64,000 nt of DNA from RGIG5579 sp045541915 (GTDB lineage: Bacteria; Bacillota; Clostridia; Oscillospirales; SIG627), in NCBI GenBank assembly GCA_045541915.1, contig JAZQJZ010000032.1:166924-230923 (forward strand), read 5' to 3'. Made by a program: the position numbers and the translations under genes. The notes below the pieces were generated by a model. The model worked only from the letters and a program-made list of their open reading frames with translations, ran no database searches and was not told where the DNA came from. Position 1 is the stretch's first letter, and each line of letters opens with the position of its first letter. Below are positions 7,695 to 16,340 of this stretch, one piece after another.

Positions 7695-8120
7695 TCAGTG
7701 AGAGTGGTGATGACCGCAACAATCACAGTCGTGGTGATCATCCTCTTCCGTCTCACCATCAGAGGGAAAATCAAAGACGTATAGAGTTTCACTGATGCGA
7801 TCAAAGCCGGTGGCTTCACAAACGGTCTTATCCTCTTCGTTTTGAACAGGGTAAATGACCGATTCGATGCCAACACGTTTTAAAAATTCAATGATACTGG
7901 TAAATACATTGGCAAGCATAGAAACTGAAATTCGATTTTCCACGCTTTTCAGTGCTAAAATATAGGCCGCTTCGCCTACAAACTTCAGCTGACAAAGACC
8001 AAGCTTTTCTGTGTCAGAGAAGATCTTAAAGCCCAAGGACCCCTCTTCCATTGAGATCCCGGCCGCTTCACAGTAGGAGCCATGCTCAATACCGGACTCA
8101 AAGGGTGCTAAATGGATCAT
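7695..8120 (-). CDS. Small protein with acetyltransferase-like end and His/Cys-rich tail
   Basis: 141 residues, function not recognised. The stretch 'ALKSVENRISVSMLANVFTSIIEFLKRVGIESVIYPVQNEEDKTVCEATGFDRISETLYVFDF' is laid out like the last strand-helix-strand of a GNAT acetyltransferase (a '...a..lGF.....' segment), but the acetyl-CoA loop is not evident. The last 15 residues, DDHHDCDCCGHHHSH, are a dense His/Cys/Asp cluster that should bind Zn, Ni or Cu. The ATG overlaps the rluB stop by 4 bases, so it is co-translated with rluB. Cytosolic, with no signal peptide. Confidence 0.75.
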   Translation of the reverse strand: MIHLAPFESGIEHGSYCEAAGISMEEGSLGFKIFSDTEKLGLCQLKFVGEAAYILALKSVENRISVSMLANVFTSIIEFLKRVGIESVIYPVQNEEDKTVCEATGFDRISETLYVFDFPSDGETEEDDHHDCDCCGHHHSH

Positions 8121-8836
8121 TTTTCACAAAGCGCCAAAAGAGCGCTCAATTCCTTTCCGTCAAGCTCCTCCCAAGTACCGCTTCTCAAAGAGCCCAACTG
8201 AATTTTTCCTTCGGAAATACGCTTCAGTCTTGTTACTTCAAGGCCCACCTGCTCACACATTTTACGAATCTGACGGTTACGCCCCTCCTTTAAAATAAAG
8301 CGGAGCTTGGTGGGGATCTCCGGTTCGGGACAGGAAACGCGGCAAGGCAAAATCTGATAGCCATCCAGTTCCATGGGACCGTTTAGCTTTTTCATTTGCT
8401 CTTCCGTGGGGACAGAGCGAACCTTCACCACATAGACCTTTTCAATCCCGGACTTGGGATGCATCAGAGCATTGGCAAGAGCGCCATCGTTGGTCATCAA
8501 AAGAAGCCCCTCGGAATCCAGGTCCAATCTGCCAATGGGATACACCCGTTCGGGAATGTTTTTTACCAAGTCTGCCACGCATTTTCTTCCCTTCTCGTCG
8601 GACATGGTAGAAACATAGCCACGGGGCTTATTCAGTTTGATATAGACCTTCTTTCCCGTAGGAACGACGGTTTTTCCCAGATAAGTAACATAGTCCTTTC
8701 CGGGACGGATTTTTTGTCCGATCTCAGCAACTCTGCCGTTGACGAAGACGTTTTTCTTTACAATTTCATCCTCTGCGCGGCGGCGGCTCATAACACCGCA
8801 ATCCGCCAGATATTTTTGAATTCTGATTTCTTCCAT
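8117..8836 (-). CDS. rluB: 23S rRNA pseudouridine synthase, RluB/RsuA family
   Basis: 239 residues. An S4 RNA-binding domain occupies the first 60 residues ('IRIQKYLADCGVMSRRRAEDEI...'). The catalytic RsuA/RluB motif 'PIGRLDLDSEGLLLMTNDG' has the active-site aspartate, and 'LKEGRNRQIRKM' is the conserved C-terminal signature. It isomerises a uridine in large-subunit rRNA; RluB rather than RsuA is inferred from the Firmicute neighbourhood with dacF, ytfJ and scpAB. It lies 4 bases after dacF. Confidence 0.9.
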   Translation of the reverse strand: MEEIRIQKYLADCGVMSRRRAEDEIVKKNVFVNGRVAEIGQKIRPGKDYVTYLGKTVVPTGKKVYIKLNKPRGYVSTMSDEKGRKCVADLVKNIPERVYPIGRLDLDSEGLLLMTNDGALANALMHPKSGIEKVYVVKVRSVPTEEQMKKLNGPMELDGYQILPCRVSCPEPEIPTKLRFILKEGRNRQIRKMCEQVGLEVTRLKRISEGKIQLGSLRSGTWEELDGKELSALLALCEK

Positions 8837-8840
8837 AACC

Positions 8841-9998
8841 TCAACTAAACCAAGATAAAATTCGATTCCATAAAGTTTGCCAAAAAGAGAGTTTGATCTC
8901 TCGCTGTAATGCGTCGGATTTACAGATCAAAGGAAGCCGCGCAGCTTCTTGATCATCCACACAAAATACTGCTTCCCCCAGAACATCGCCCTCATTTACG
9001 GGAGCATACACAAAAGGTGGAAGCTCAATAAAGGAAGTAACCCTTTCATCACTTCGTAAGAATAGTGTAAGGCAATCCAGGTTTTCCACGGTAACAGAAT
9101 CCACCGTTCCTCCCACCACGGGAATCGAAACGCTGATTTCACCGATTCCGGCAAGGACTTGATTGGAATACTGGGAAAAGCCAAATTCAAACAAGGCTTT
9201 ATGATCCTGCCAATCGTCCGGAGCACCAAGAGTAGTGCAAACAAGGGTCTTACCGCAGCGCTTGGCGGCTGTTACCAAGCAGCGTCCGGCTTTTTTGGTA
9301 AAGCCAGTTTTTCCGGCGATGCAATCTTCATAACTCCTTAAGAGCTTATTGTGATTGGACAAAAAACGGCTCTTTCCGTTGGAAGCCGGGATGCTTTTGG
9401 TCTCCGTACCTGAAATTTCTGCAAACTGGCGGTTCTGTAGTGCAACACACATCAAAACCGCAAGATCGCGAGAGGTAGAATAATGCTCCTCTGCCGGCAA
9501 TCCGTGGGGATTGACAAAATGGGTATTTGTCATTCCGATTTCTTTTGCCTTTTCGTTCATCAATTCCGAGAACGCTTCAATTCCACCGGAAACGGCAAAT
9601 GCAACCGCAACGGCAGCATCGTTGGCGCTTTCCAGCATCACAGCATAAAGAAGATCCAAAAGGGTCATTTTCTCGCCGGCTGTAAGATAGACCGAAGAGC
9701 CTTCCGTTCCCACTGCCTCCTTAGGAACGGTAACGGGGGTATTAATATCCGCCTTCTCCAGTGCCACAAGACAGGTCATAATTTTGGTGGTGCTAGCCAT
9801 AGGAAGCGGAACATCCGGTTTTTTGGATGACAAGACAACGCCGGTATCGGCATCCATCAAGCAATGACTATTGGCAGAAACCTGGGAAAATACCTCTTTT
9901 GCGTCTCCGCGATCGGAAGCCCTTACCAATTGGGGAACATTCATCATAAAAACAAGAGCCAAAACAAGGGAACACGCACGAAAGAAAACTGCTTTCAT
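8841..9998 (-). CDS. dacF: D-alanyl-D-alanine carboxypeptidase (DacF-like PBP)
   Basis: About 385 residues. A signal peptide starts at the chosen ATG (MKAVFFRACSLVLALVFMM), which has AAAGGAG upstream; a TTG 30 bases earlier is in frame but less likely. The S11 penicillin-binding motifs are all present: SxxK in 'ASTTKIM', SxN in 'SANDAAVA' and KTG in 'AGKTGFTKKAGR'. The C-terminal domain ends in a hydrophobic/amphipathic stretch (LSFWQTLWNRILSWF) that docks on the membrane. It trims the terminal D-Ala from peptidoglycan side chains. Position beside ytfJ suggests the sporulation-linked DacF type, although DacA cannot be excluded. Confidence 0.9.
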   Translation of the reverse strand: MKAVFFRACSLVLALVFMMNVPQLVRASDRGDAKEVFSQVSANSHCLMDADTGVVLSSKKPDVPLPMASTTKIMTCLVALEKADINTPVTVPKEAVGTEGSSVYLTAGEKMTLLDLLYAVMLESANDAAVAVAFAVSGGIEAFSELMNEKAKEIGMTNTHFVNPHGLPAEEHYSTSRDLAVLMCVALQNRQFAEISGTETKSIPASNGKSRFLSNHNKLLRSYEDCIAGKTGFTKKAGRCLVTAAKRCGKTLVCTTLGAPDDWQDHKALFEFGFSQYSNQVLAGIGEISVSIPVVGGTVDSVTVENLDCLTLFLRSDERVTSFIELPPFVYAPVNEGDVLGEAVFCVDDQEAARLPLICKSDALQREIKLSFWQTLWNRILSWFS

Positions 9999-10064
9999 CC
10001 ATCTGCTTCTCCTTTCATTGTTATCCAATTATATGGAAAAGCAGAGCAAAAAATGTCCTTCTCC

Positions 10065-10526
10065 TTACTCGGCAGTATTCTCCTTGGCTGTTTCTGCTTC
10101 AGCAGGTTCCACCGCGACTTCCTTTTGATCCTTTTTAAAATAGGATTTAATTTTTTCGAAAATGGCAGGAGATTTATCCACCAGATCAGAAATGGTATTG
10201 ACAATGGCACTGTCGGAGGAGACATTGGTTCCGTTCACATTCATTAAACGGACCTCACCCTTGGATACCACAAGGAAGGTCAAGGGGGTTACAGACATTC
10301 CGGCACCGTTGCCTCCGCCAAAGTGAGGCATTTCACGGCGGGGATTGCTCTTGCTATCAAAATCAACACCGCCGGAGGTGAAGCCGCAACTGACCTTAGA
10401 AATAGGGATAATGGTCACATCGCCAGGAAGCGTGATAGGCGTGCCGACGACCGCGTCAGCATCCAAAACCTTTTTGATATTCTCAAGAGATGCGTCGATG
10501 ACTTGTTTCAACGGGATTTCGTTCAT
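10065..10526 (-). CDS. ytfJ: Sporulation protein of the YtfJ/GerW family
   Basis: About 153 residues. The family core is clear: 'VVGTPITLPGDVTIIPISKVSCGFTSGG' followed by the glycine-rich 'FGGGNGAGMSVTPLTFLV'. The C-terminal tail is acidic and alanine-rich (AVEPAEAETAKENTAE). YtfJ/GerW proteins are made in the forespore and affect germination. The ATG at 10526 is preferred: GGAAAGGA lies upstream and the domain begins there, giving a 44-base overlap with the DUF2953 gene. It is strong evidence for a spore former. Confidence 0.88.
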   Translation of the reverse strand: MNEIPLKQVIDASLENIKKVLDADAVVGTPITLPGDVTIIPISKVSCGFTSGGVDFDSKSNPRREMPHFGGGNGAGMSVTPLTFLVVSKGEVRLMNVNGTNVSSDSAIVNTISDLVDKSPAIFEKIKSYFKKDQKEVAVEPAEAETAKENTAE

Positions 10527-11130
10527 TTTCTTTTTCCTTTCCCTCAAAAAATCTAAAATAAGTGCGAAGTAGGAGTGCGATTATATGCACCGGCTTTACA
10601 CACAGATCCAAATGAATGGAAAACCGGCTAGTTTCTTGTGTGAAATCCGGAGAAATCACCAACTTCTCATTGTTACACTGAAAATGAGAAAAGCGCTGTA
10701 GCAAAACGCAAAGAGCATTTGCTGCCTGAATGGCGCCTCCGTAAATGAGTGCTGTTTTGGCCGCATCATCCGTTCCAATCAGAACATAAAGTTCCTTCAG
10801 GTTGATTTTCATCTTGGAAAAATGCTCTTTGACCGCAAGACCGATCACTCTAGCGATATGAACCAAAAACTCGACAAAACCCAAGGGATCGAAGTTTCTC
10901 TTTTTTTTCTTTTCTTTCTGATCCGCTTCCACGTTTGGCTCTATATTTTGCTCCCGTTTTTTTCTTCGTTCGGAAACAAAACGGAACAGCTTCATACCGT
11001 CCATTCTAAAAAACAAAACCCGAACGGTAACCGTTGCATTTTCCCGATAACGGAAAATAATGTGCACATTTACATATAGCAAAAATAGAACCAAAAGGAT
11101 CAGAAAAATCAGGATATAAAGGGCAATCAT
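10483..11130 (-). CDS. DUF2953 family membrane-anchored protein
   Basis: 215 residues. One N-terminal transmembrane helix (MIALYILIFLILLVLFLLYVN) is followed by a strand-rich region ('VHIIFRYRENATVTVRVLFFRM'), a basic linker and the conserved 'TALIYGGAIQAANALCVLLQRF' segment. This matches DUF2953, usually found next to ytfJ in spore formers. Function unknown. The ATG overlaps the scpB stop (ATGA), and its 3' end overlaps ytfJ, so the three are likely made together. Confidence 0.8.
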   Translation of the reverse strand: MIALYILIFLILLVLFLLYVNVHIIFRYRENATVTVRVLFFRMDGMKLFRFVSERRKKREQNIEPNVEADQKEKKKKRNFDPLGFVEFLVHIARVIGLAVKEHFSKMKINLKELYVLIGTDDAAKTALIYGGAIQAANALCVLLQRFSHFQCNNEKLVISPDFTQETSRFSIHLDLCVKPVHIIALLLRTYFRFFEGKEKENERNPVETSHRRIS

Positions 11131-11708
11131 TCCTCCGCTTCCTCAGGAGAAACCGAATCGATTTTCAGCTGGACGGAATTTTCACCGGGAAGATCCTCCA
11201 GACTCTCCAAGCCGAAGCAACGCAGAAAATTATGGGTGGTCTGGTACAGAATGGGTCTTCCGGGAGCATCCAATCTTCCGCATTCTTCAATCAATTCCCT
11301 TTGCAAAAGAGTGGAAATGATACCGGAGCAATCCACACCGCGGACCTGCTCAATATAGGTTTTGGTAACCGGCTGCTTATAAGCCACAATGGAAAGTGCC
11401 TCAAGAGCTGCTTTGGAAATAGGGGCAGTTCTTTTGATCTCAAGCAGTTTCTGCACCGGTTCAGCATATTCCCGTTTGGTACAAAGCTGAACAGAATCGC
11501 CCACACGGCACAATTGAAAGGAAGACTCCTTGGAAGAAAGTCTTTCTTCCAATTCATCAATTACAATTCCAACTTCCACCTTTGTAATATCGAAAATGAG
11601 AGCCAGGCGTTCCAGACTTACCGGGTCGCCGCCGGCGAACAAAACCGCTTCCAGAGCGTTGACCAAAAAGTCTTTTTCATAACTAACATATTTTAAAGAG
11701 AACTCCAT
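11127..11708 (-). CDS. scpB: Segregation and condensation protein B
   Basis: 193 residues. Two winged-helix domains are visible: 'NALEAVLFAGGDPVSLERLA' at the start, the standard ScpB opening, then 'ALEALSIVAYKQPVTKTYIEQVRGVDCSGIISTLLQRELIEECGR' and 'YQTTHNFLRCFGLESLEDLP'. ScpB binds ScpA and the SMC complex to organise and separate chromosomes. It lies one base after scpA. The C-terminal acidic tail is short. Confidence 0.94.
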   Translation of the reverse strand: MEFSLKYVSYEKDFLVNALEAVLFAGGDPVSLERLALIFDITKVEVGIVIDELEERLSSKESSFQLCRVGDSVQLCTKREYAEPVQKLLEIKRTAPISKAALEALSIVAYKQPVTKTYIEQVRGVDCSGIISTLLQRELIEECGRLDAPGRPILYQTTHNFLRCFGLESLEDLPGENSVQLKIDSVSPEEAEE

Positions 11709-11709
11709 T

Positions 11710-12447
11710 TTACGCTCCCCTCTTTTCCAAATTCAAGCAAATGATATAGTCACTTTCCTTTCGTTCAAAGGAAATTCTTCCGCTTTGAACCAATTCCAGA
11801 ATGGCAAGGAAAGTAGCCACGCGATCGCTCTTATCTCCTTGTTCCCGGATCATGGATTGAAATGAAACGCTGTTCCCCAAAGGGAACGCCTTCACCATAC
11901 GTCTTAAAACAAAGACAACCTTGGATTCCACCGGGGTTACCTTGGCGGAGAAAATGTTTTGAACATCTTCCCTTTTCTTCCGTTCCCGATCCTCCCGGAG
12001 GGCTGTTTTCATTTGAGAAAAGGCTTCCCAAAGCAGCATCGGATCCGACTGTGCCGCTTCGATCTTTACCACCGGTTGACGGGGGGTGGGATAATAGCGA
12101 AAATAAAATTCCTTTTCCCGTTCTGCCAAAAGTCCGGCGGCGCGTTTCACCTCCGAATACTCGATCAAGGAGCGAACCAGATCCTCTCTGGGATCCTCTT
12201 CTTCCTCGTCGCTGGGAAGCAACATTTTGGATTTAATATACAAAAGTTCGCAAGCCATCACAATAAATTCACTGGAAAGTTCAGCATTGTAAAGCTGGCA
12301 AAGCTCCATATACTCCAGATATTGATCCAAAATTTCGGCAATGGGAATATCATAAATATTGATTTTTTGCTTAGAGATCAAGGTGAGGAGAAGGTCCAAA
12401 GGACCGTCAAAGATCTCAAGCTTGAAATTTAATTGCTCCGTTGCCAT
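11710..12447 (-). CDS. scpA: Segregation and condensation protein A (kleisin)
   Basis: 245 residues. The N-terminal kleisin signature 'FKLEIFDGPLDLLLTLISKQKINIYDIPIAEI' binds the SMC neck, and the C-terminal winged helix ('VATFLAILELVQSGRISF') binds the SMC head. Charged linker in the middle. Together with scpB directly downstream and a chromosomal smc elsewhere it forms condensin. Its ATG overlaps the stop of the M50 protease gene by one base. Confidence 0.94.
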   Translation of the reverse strand: MATEQLNFKLEIFDGPLDLLLTLISKQKINIYDIPIAEILDQYLEYMELCQLYNAELSSEFIVMACELLYIKSKMLLPSDEEEEDPREDLVRSLIEYSEVKRAAGLLAEREKEFYFRYYPTPRQPVVKIEAAQSDPMLLWEAFSQMKTALREDRERKKREDVQNIFSAKVTPVESKVVFVLRRMVKAFPLGNSVSFQSMIREQGDKSDRVATFLAILELVQSGRISFERKESDYIICLNLEKRGA

Positions 12448-13112
12448 TATAGCAGTACCTCCTGGGCAATGCCGATAAACAAGCGATAGAAAAACGACAC
12501 CGCTGAATTGATGGGAACAGAAAGAACGCCAACAGCCAGCAACAAAATCAGACCAAGATGAAGATAACGTTCATAAGGCATGATTTTCACAATGACCTGG
12601 TAAGGCAAAAAAGAGTATAAAACCTTGGATCCGTCAAGAGGTGGAATCGGGACAAGATTGAATACTCCAAGGCCTAAATTAATGGTGACCATATAGCCTG
12701 CCATTGTCATAACCGTTCGGACAACAGATGCCGAAAAGGAGGTGACAAAAACAAACTGAAGGGCAACCTTATAAATCAAAACATACAAAAAGGATGAGAG
12801 AAATGCAAGAAGAAAATTGGAAAGGGGCCCGGCAAGGGCAGTGAGTGCCATATCCCGCTTTGGCTTCTTAAAATAACGGGAGTCCACCATCACAGGCTTT
12901 GCCCAACCAAAATGGAAAAAGATCAGAAAAAGAAAGCCGATAGGATCGATGTGATGAAGAGGGTTCAGCGAAAGCCGGCCCATTTGCCTTGCCGTAGGAT
13001 CGCCAAGACGATCTGCAGCAAAGCCATGCATCCATTCATGAACAGAAAGGGAAATTAAGATGACAGGAAGCGTCATCAAAAAATCCAAAAGCCATGAAAC
13101 AATCTTTTCCAT
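12447..13112 (-). CDS. Site-2-type (M50) membrane metalloprotease
   Basis: 221 residues with five to six hydrophobic segments. The zinc motif HEWMH (HExxH) sits in the first helix ('SLSVHEWMHGFAADRLGD') and the second zinc ligand lies in 'NLVPIPPLDGSKVL' (N-x-x-P..DG). It belongs to the small rseP-like/SpoIVFB-related group without PDZ domain. It cleaves within membranes; the substrate is unknown, and the frequent pairing with scpAB in Clostridia has no proven meaning. Confidence 0.88.
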   Translation of the reverse strand: MEKIVSWLLDFLMTLPVILISLSVHEWMHGFAADRLGDPTARQMGRLSLNPLHHIDPIGFLFLIFFHFGWAKPVMVDSRYFKKPKRDMALTALAGPLSNFLLAFLSSFLYVLIYKVALQFVFVTSFSASVVRTVMTMAGYMVTINLGLGVFNLVPIPPLDGSKVLYSFLPYQVIVKIMPYERYLHLGLILLLAVGVLSVPINSAVSFFYRLFIGIAQEVLL

Positions 13113-13120
13113 ACATTCTC

Positions 13121-13882
13121 CTACTTCATTTTTTCTCTGCGCAAAACCTCAAACGCACACACAGCACAGGCTGCAGATGCGGTCAGTGAGCCGCGGAATG
13201 CTCTCCCATAAGGGATTCGCACTTTCTGATCGCAGCCATCTAAAAACTCGCGGGAAATTCCTCTTTTTTCTCCGCCGACGATCAAAAACAAGGGCTTTTC
13301 CAAATTGGCACAGTAAAGATCCACCGAATCCGATTCGGAAGCGCAAACGATACGATGCCCTTTTTTTCGGGCAAGAGCCAGAAGCTCTTCCCCGCTCTCA
13401 TAAATGGCACAGGGAATTTCTTCTGTGGTGCCGGCGGAGGATCGCAAGGTCACTCCGGCAGCAGAAAGCCAATTTCGCGGAGTTAAGATCATTCCTCCTG
13501 CACCGGCGGCATAAAAGGAACGCACGGCACAGCCGAAATTAAACGGGTCCTCAATTCCGCAAATCATAAACACAAAACCGCCCCCCTGATCGAACACTTC
13601 CTCGGGGGTAGACATTTTTCTTTCTCCCACCTCGGCAATGACACCGCCGTGGGTATGCCCTGTGGTTACACGCTCGAAAAAAGCTTCATCCACAAGTTCA
13701 ACGGGAATCTGCTTTTTCTTTGCAAGGGTCAAAAGACGGAGGATGTTTTTCTCCTCCGTTTTCGCTCTGGGCAATAAGTAAATTTTGAAAACCGGACGAG
13801 AGCCATTGCGGATCACAGAAAGGATGGATACTGCCCCTTCAGCAAATGAGGACTCTCCCCGTTTCTCAACGTCTTTTCTCAT
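13121..13882 (-). CDS. TrmH/SpoU-family RNA 2'-O-methyltransferase
   Basis: 253 residues. An N-terminal substrate-binding region is followed by the SPOUT knot: motif 1 'GIEDPFNFGCAVRSFYAAGAGGMILT', motif 2 'LFLIVGGEKRGIS' and motif 3 'VRIPYGRAFRGSLTASAACAVCAFE'. In the third motif the usual 'IPm.g...SLNvs.A' reads 'SLTASAA', so the conserved asparagine is a threonine. It methylates a ribose in rRNA or tRNA with S-adenosylmethionine; the exact target is unclear. The ATG overlaps the yebC stop by 4 bases. Confidence 0.85.
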   Translation of the reverse strand: MRKDVEKRGESSFAEGAVSILSVIRNGSRPVFKIYLLPRAKTEEKNILRLLTLAKKKQIPVELVDEAFFERVTTGHTHGGVIAEVGERKMSTPEEVFDQGGGFVFMICGIEDPFNFGCAVRSFYAAGAGGMILTPRNWLSAAGVTLRSSAGTTEEIPCAIYESGEELLALARKKGHRIVCASESDSVDLYCANLEKPLFLIVGGEKRGISREFLDGCDQKVRIPYGRAFRGSLTASAACAVCAFEVLRREKMK

Positions 13883-14601
13883 TCGTTCTCCCAGTTGTGC
13901 CAGTAGTTCTGCACGTCTTCGTTATCATCCAAGGCATCAATGAGCTTCTGCATTTTAACAACGGCTTCTTCCTCAGAAAGATTCACGTAAGTAGAGGGGA
14001 TTTTCGCTTCCTCGGTAGAGAGGATCGTATAACCGGCACCTTCCAGGGCATCCTTCACCTGATAAAGATCAGAGGTGGGAGTCAAAACTTCGAAGGCATC
14101 CTCCTCAAGACCGATATCTTCCGCGCCAGCCTCCAGAGCCGCTTCCATAATGGCATCTTCATCCACGCCTTCTGCGTCCACCAAAATGATTCCCTTATCA
14201 CTAAACAGATAAGAAACACAGCCGGTGGTTCCCAGATTTCCGCCAAACTTATCGAAGTAATGACGAAGATCAGCGCTAGTACGGTTACGATTATCCGTTG
14301 CGCACTCTACGATCACGGCAATACCGCTGGGGCCATAGCCTTCATAATAGATGGATTCATAGTTTTCGCTGTCAGACGAGGCGGCCTTTTTAATGATGCG
14401 GTCAATGTTATCATTGGGCACGTTCAGGCTCTTAGCTTTGGAAATCAGATCACGAAGCTTGGAATTGGCATTGGGGTCTGCGCCGCCGGCCTTTACCGCC
14501 ATTGCGATCTCTTTACCGATTTTGGTAAAAACCTTTGCTCTTTGAGCATCGGTCTTTTCTTTTTTATGTTTAATATTATTCCACTTGGAATGGCCGGACA
14601 T
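13879..14601 (-). CDS. yebC: YebC/PmpR-family regulatory protein
   Basis: 240 residues, full length. The start 'MSGHSKWNNIKHKKEKTDAQRAKVFTKIGKEI' is the hallmark of this family, followed by 'GPSGIAVIVECATDNRNRT' and 'FDKFGGNLGTTGCVSYLF'. Members bind DNA as regulators in some species, and recent work links others to translation at difficult sequences. It sits between argS and the RNA methylase gene. Confidence 0.94.
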   Translation of the reverse strand: MSGHSKWNNIKHKKEKTDAQRAKVFTKIGKEIAMAVKAGGADPNANSKLRDLISKAKSLNVPNDNIDRIIKKAASSDSENYESIYYEGYGPSGIAVIVECATDNRNRTSADLRHYFDKFGGNLGTTGCVSYLFSDKGIILVDAEGVDEDAIMEAALEAGAEDIGLEEDAFEVLTPTSDLYQVKDALEGAGYTILSTEEAKIPSTYVNLSEEEAVVKMQKLIDALDDNEDVQNYWHNWENE

Positions 14602-14623
14602 TTTAAATTCCTCCGAATTTTGA

Positions 14624-16324
14624 TCAAATTTTTTCAGGTGTTCTCAAGCCGATCAGGTGAAGGGCGGTACCGAGAACATTTTTCACTGCTTGACACAAAG
14701 AAAGACGAAGTGCCTTTTCTTCCTTCTCGGCGCTGCGGATGGGACAAGCGTTATAAAAGCGGTTAAAGCTCTGGCAAAGATCCAGGGCAAAACGGGTAAT
14801 CACAGACGGTTCATACTCGTTGAGAGCGCGAACCACACGGTCAGGAAACAGAGAAAGGATTGTGATCAATTCCTTTTCTTCCGGACACAACGATGCATTT
14901 TCAGGGCAAGAGAATGCATCGGATTTATTCAGAATGCTACAGGTGCGAGCATAAGTATACTGGGCGTAGGGTCCGGTATTTCCGTCAAAATTCAGGGCCT
15001 CGGACCAGTTAAAATTCACGTCCTTGATCCGATTGGCGGAAAGGCTGTTGAAAATCACTGCGCCGACACCCACATCTCTGGCAATTTCATCCTTATTCTC
15101 AAGGCCGGGATTCTTTTCCTCAATAATGGCACCGGCTTTTTCGATGGCTTCCTGGAACAGGTCATCCAGAAGCACCACATTTCCGGTACGGGATGCAATC
15201 TTTTCCCCGTTGATGCTAAAGGTTCCGTAAGGAACGTGTACCAACTGATCTTCCCAAGGATAACCCATCAGTCCGATCACCTTAAACCACTGAGCGAAAT
15301 GGAGGCTCTGTCCGGCGCTGGTCACATAGACGCACTTATCAAAATGATACTCATTCTTTCGCCAAAGAGCAGCCGCAATATCGCGAGTGGGATACAGAGA
15401 AGAGCCGTCACGCTTCAGGATCAGACAAGGAGGCATATTGAATTCTTCCAGATCCACAAGGCTTGCACCATCGTCAATCTTGAGAAGATTCTTTTCCTTC
15501 AATTCTTCCACAACAGCGGGCATTTTATCGCTATAGAAGCTCTCGCCGTTGAAGCTATCAAAGGAAACGCCCAAAAGCTCATAGGTTTTCATATATTCCT
15601 TCAAGCTGATTTCCTTAAACAGGCGCCAAAGTCTTAAATTTTCTTCATCTCCGGATTCCAGGAGAGAAAACTCATGACGCGCCTCATCGTTGAGAGCAGG
15701 GTCCTTTTCCGCTTCCGTACCAAAAAGCACATAAAGCCGGTTCAATTCCTCAATTCCGATTTTACGGATATCCTCTTCATTTCCCCACTTTTTGAAAGAA
15801 ACCACAAGCTTTCCGTACTGGGTTCCCCAGTCACCGAGATAGTTGATACCCACGGTTTCAAATCCAGAAAAGCGGTGGATCAGCTTGATGGAATTTCCGA
15901 TGATGGTGGTACCCAAATGTCCAATGTGAAAACGTTTGGCTATGTTGGGAGAGGAATAGTCGATCACCATGGTCTTCCCTTTTCCCAATTCATTGCTACC
16001 AAACCTTTCCCCTTGAGCGAGAATTTCGGCGAGAAGACGGACGCGGTAGGAATCGGCGATGAAGAAATTCAAATACCCGCCTGCATTTTCAATGCGAGAG
16101 ACGCCATCCGGAAGGCAGTCCGACAAGGTTTCGGCCAATTCCGAGGCGATGGCCATCGGACTTTTGTGCAAAATTTTGGAAAGTTTAAAGCAAGCCAGGG
16201 CAATATCTCCCATGTTGGGATCCGGCGGTGTATCAAAAAAAGATTGAATGGCTTCCGCTGAAAGCTCCGGATGGTTCAAAACCTGAGCCAGTTTTTGTGC
16301 AATGGATTTTTTTAGATTGGTCAT
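14624..16324 (-). CDS. argS: Arginyl-tRNA synthetase
   Basis: 566 residues. An N-terminal Add-1 tRNA-binding domain is followed by the class I catalytic core with the HIGH motif in 'KRFHIGHLGTTIIGNS' and a degenerate KMSKS equivalent in 'EKIASRTGNVV', as is normal for ArgRS. The DALR anticodon-binding domain is at the C terminus ('LDLCQSFNRFYNACPI'), ending with the typical 'LGLRTPEK'-like tail. It charges tRNA-Arg. The 16-base gap to the lipoprotein gene upstream leaves no room for a T-box leader. Confidence 0.96.
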   Translation of the reverse strand: MTNLKKSIAQKLAQVLNHPELSAEAIQSFFDTPPDPNMGDIALACFKLSKILHKSPMAIASELAETLSDCLPDGVSRIENAGGYLNFFIADSYRVRLLAEILAQGERFGSNELGKGKTMVIDYSSPNIAKRFHIGHLGTTIIGNSIKLIHRFSGFETVGINYLGDWGTQYGKLVVSFKKWGNEEDIRKIGIEELNRLYVLFGTEAEKDPALNDEARHEFSLLESGDEENLRLWRLFKEISLKEYMKTYELLGVSFDSFNGESFYSDKMPAVVEELKEKNLLKIDDGASLVDLEEFNMPPCLILKRDGSSLYPTRDIAAALWRKNEYHFDKCVYVTSAGQSLHFAQWFKVIGLMGYPWEDQLVHVPYGTFSINGEKIASRTGNVVLLDDLFQEAIEKAGAIIEEKNPGLENKDEIARDVGVGAVIFNSLSANRIKDVNFNWSEALNFDGNTGPYAQYTYARTCSILNKSDAFSCPENASLCPEEKELITILSLFPDRVVRALNEYEPSVITRFALDLCQSFNRFYNACPIRSAEKEEKALRLSLCQAVKNVLGTALHLIGLRTPEKI

Positions 16325-16340
16325 ATTGCTTTGGTACCTC

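Noticed and set aside
13846..14766. A 306-codon plus-strand frame over yebC
   Set aside because: Antisense shadow of yebC; no ribosome site and no recognisable motif.
16325..16340. T-box leader before argS
   Set aside because: Only 16 bases separate argS from the gene upstream.
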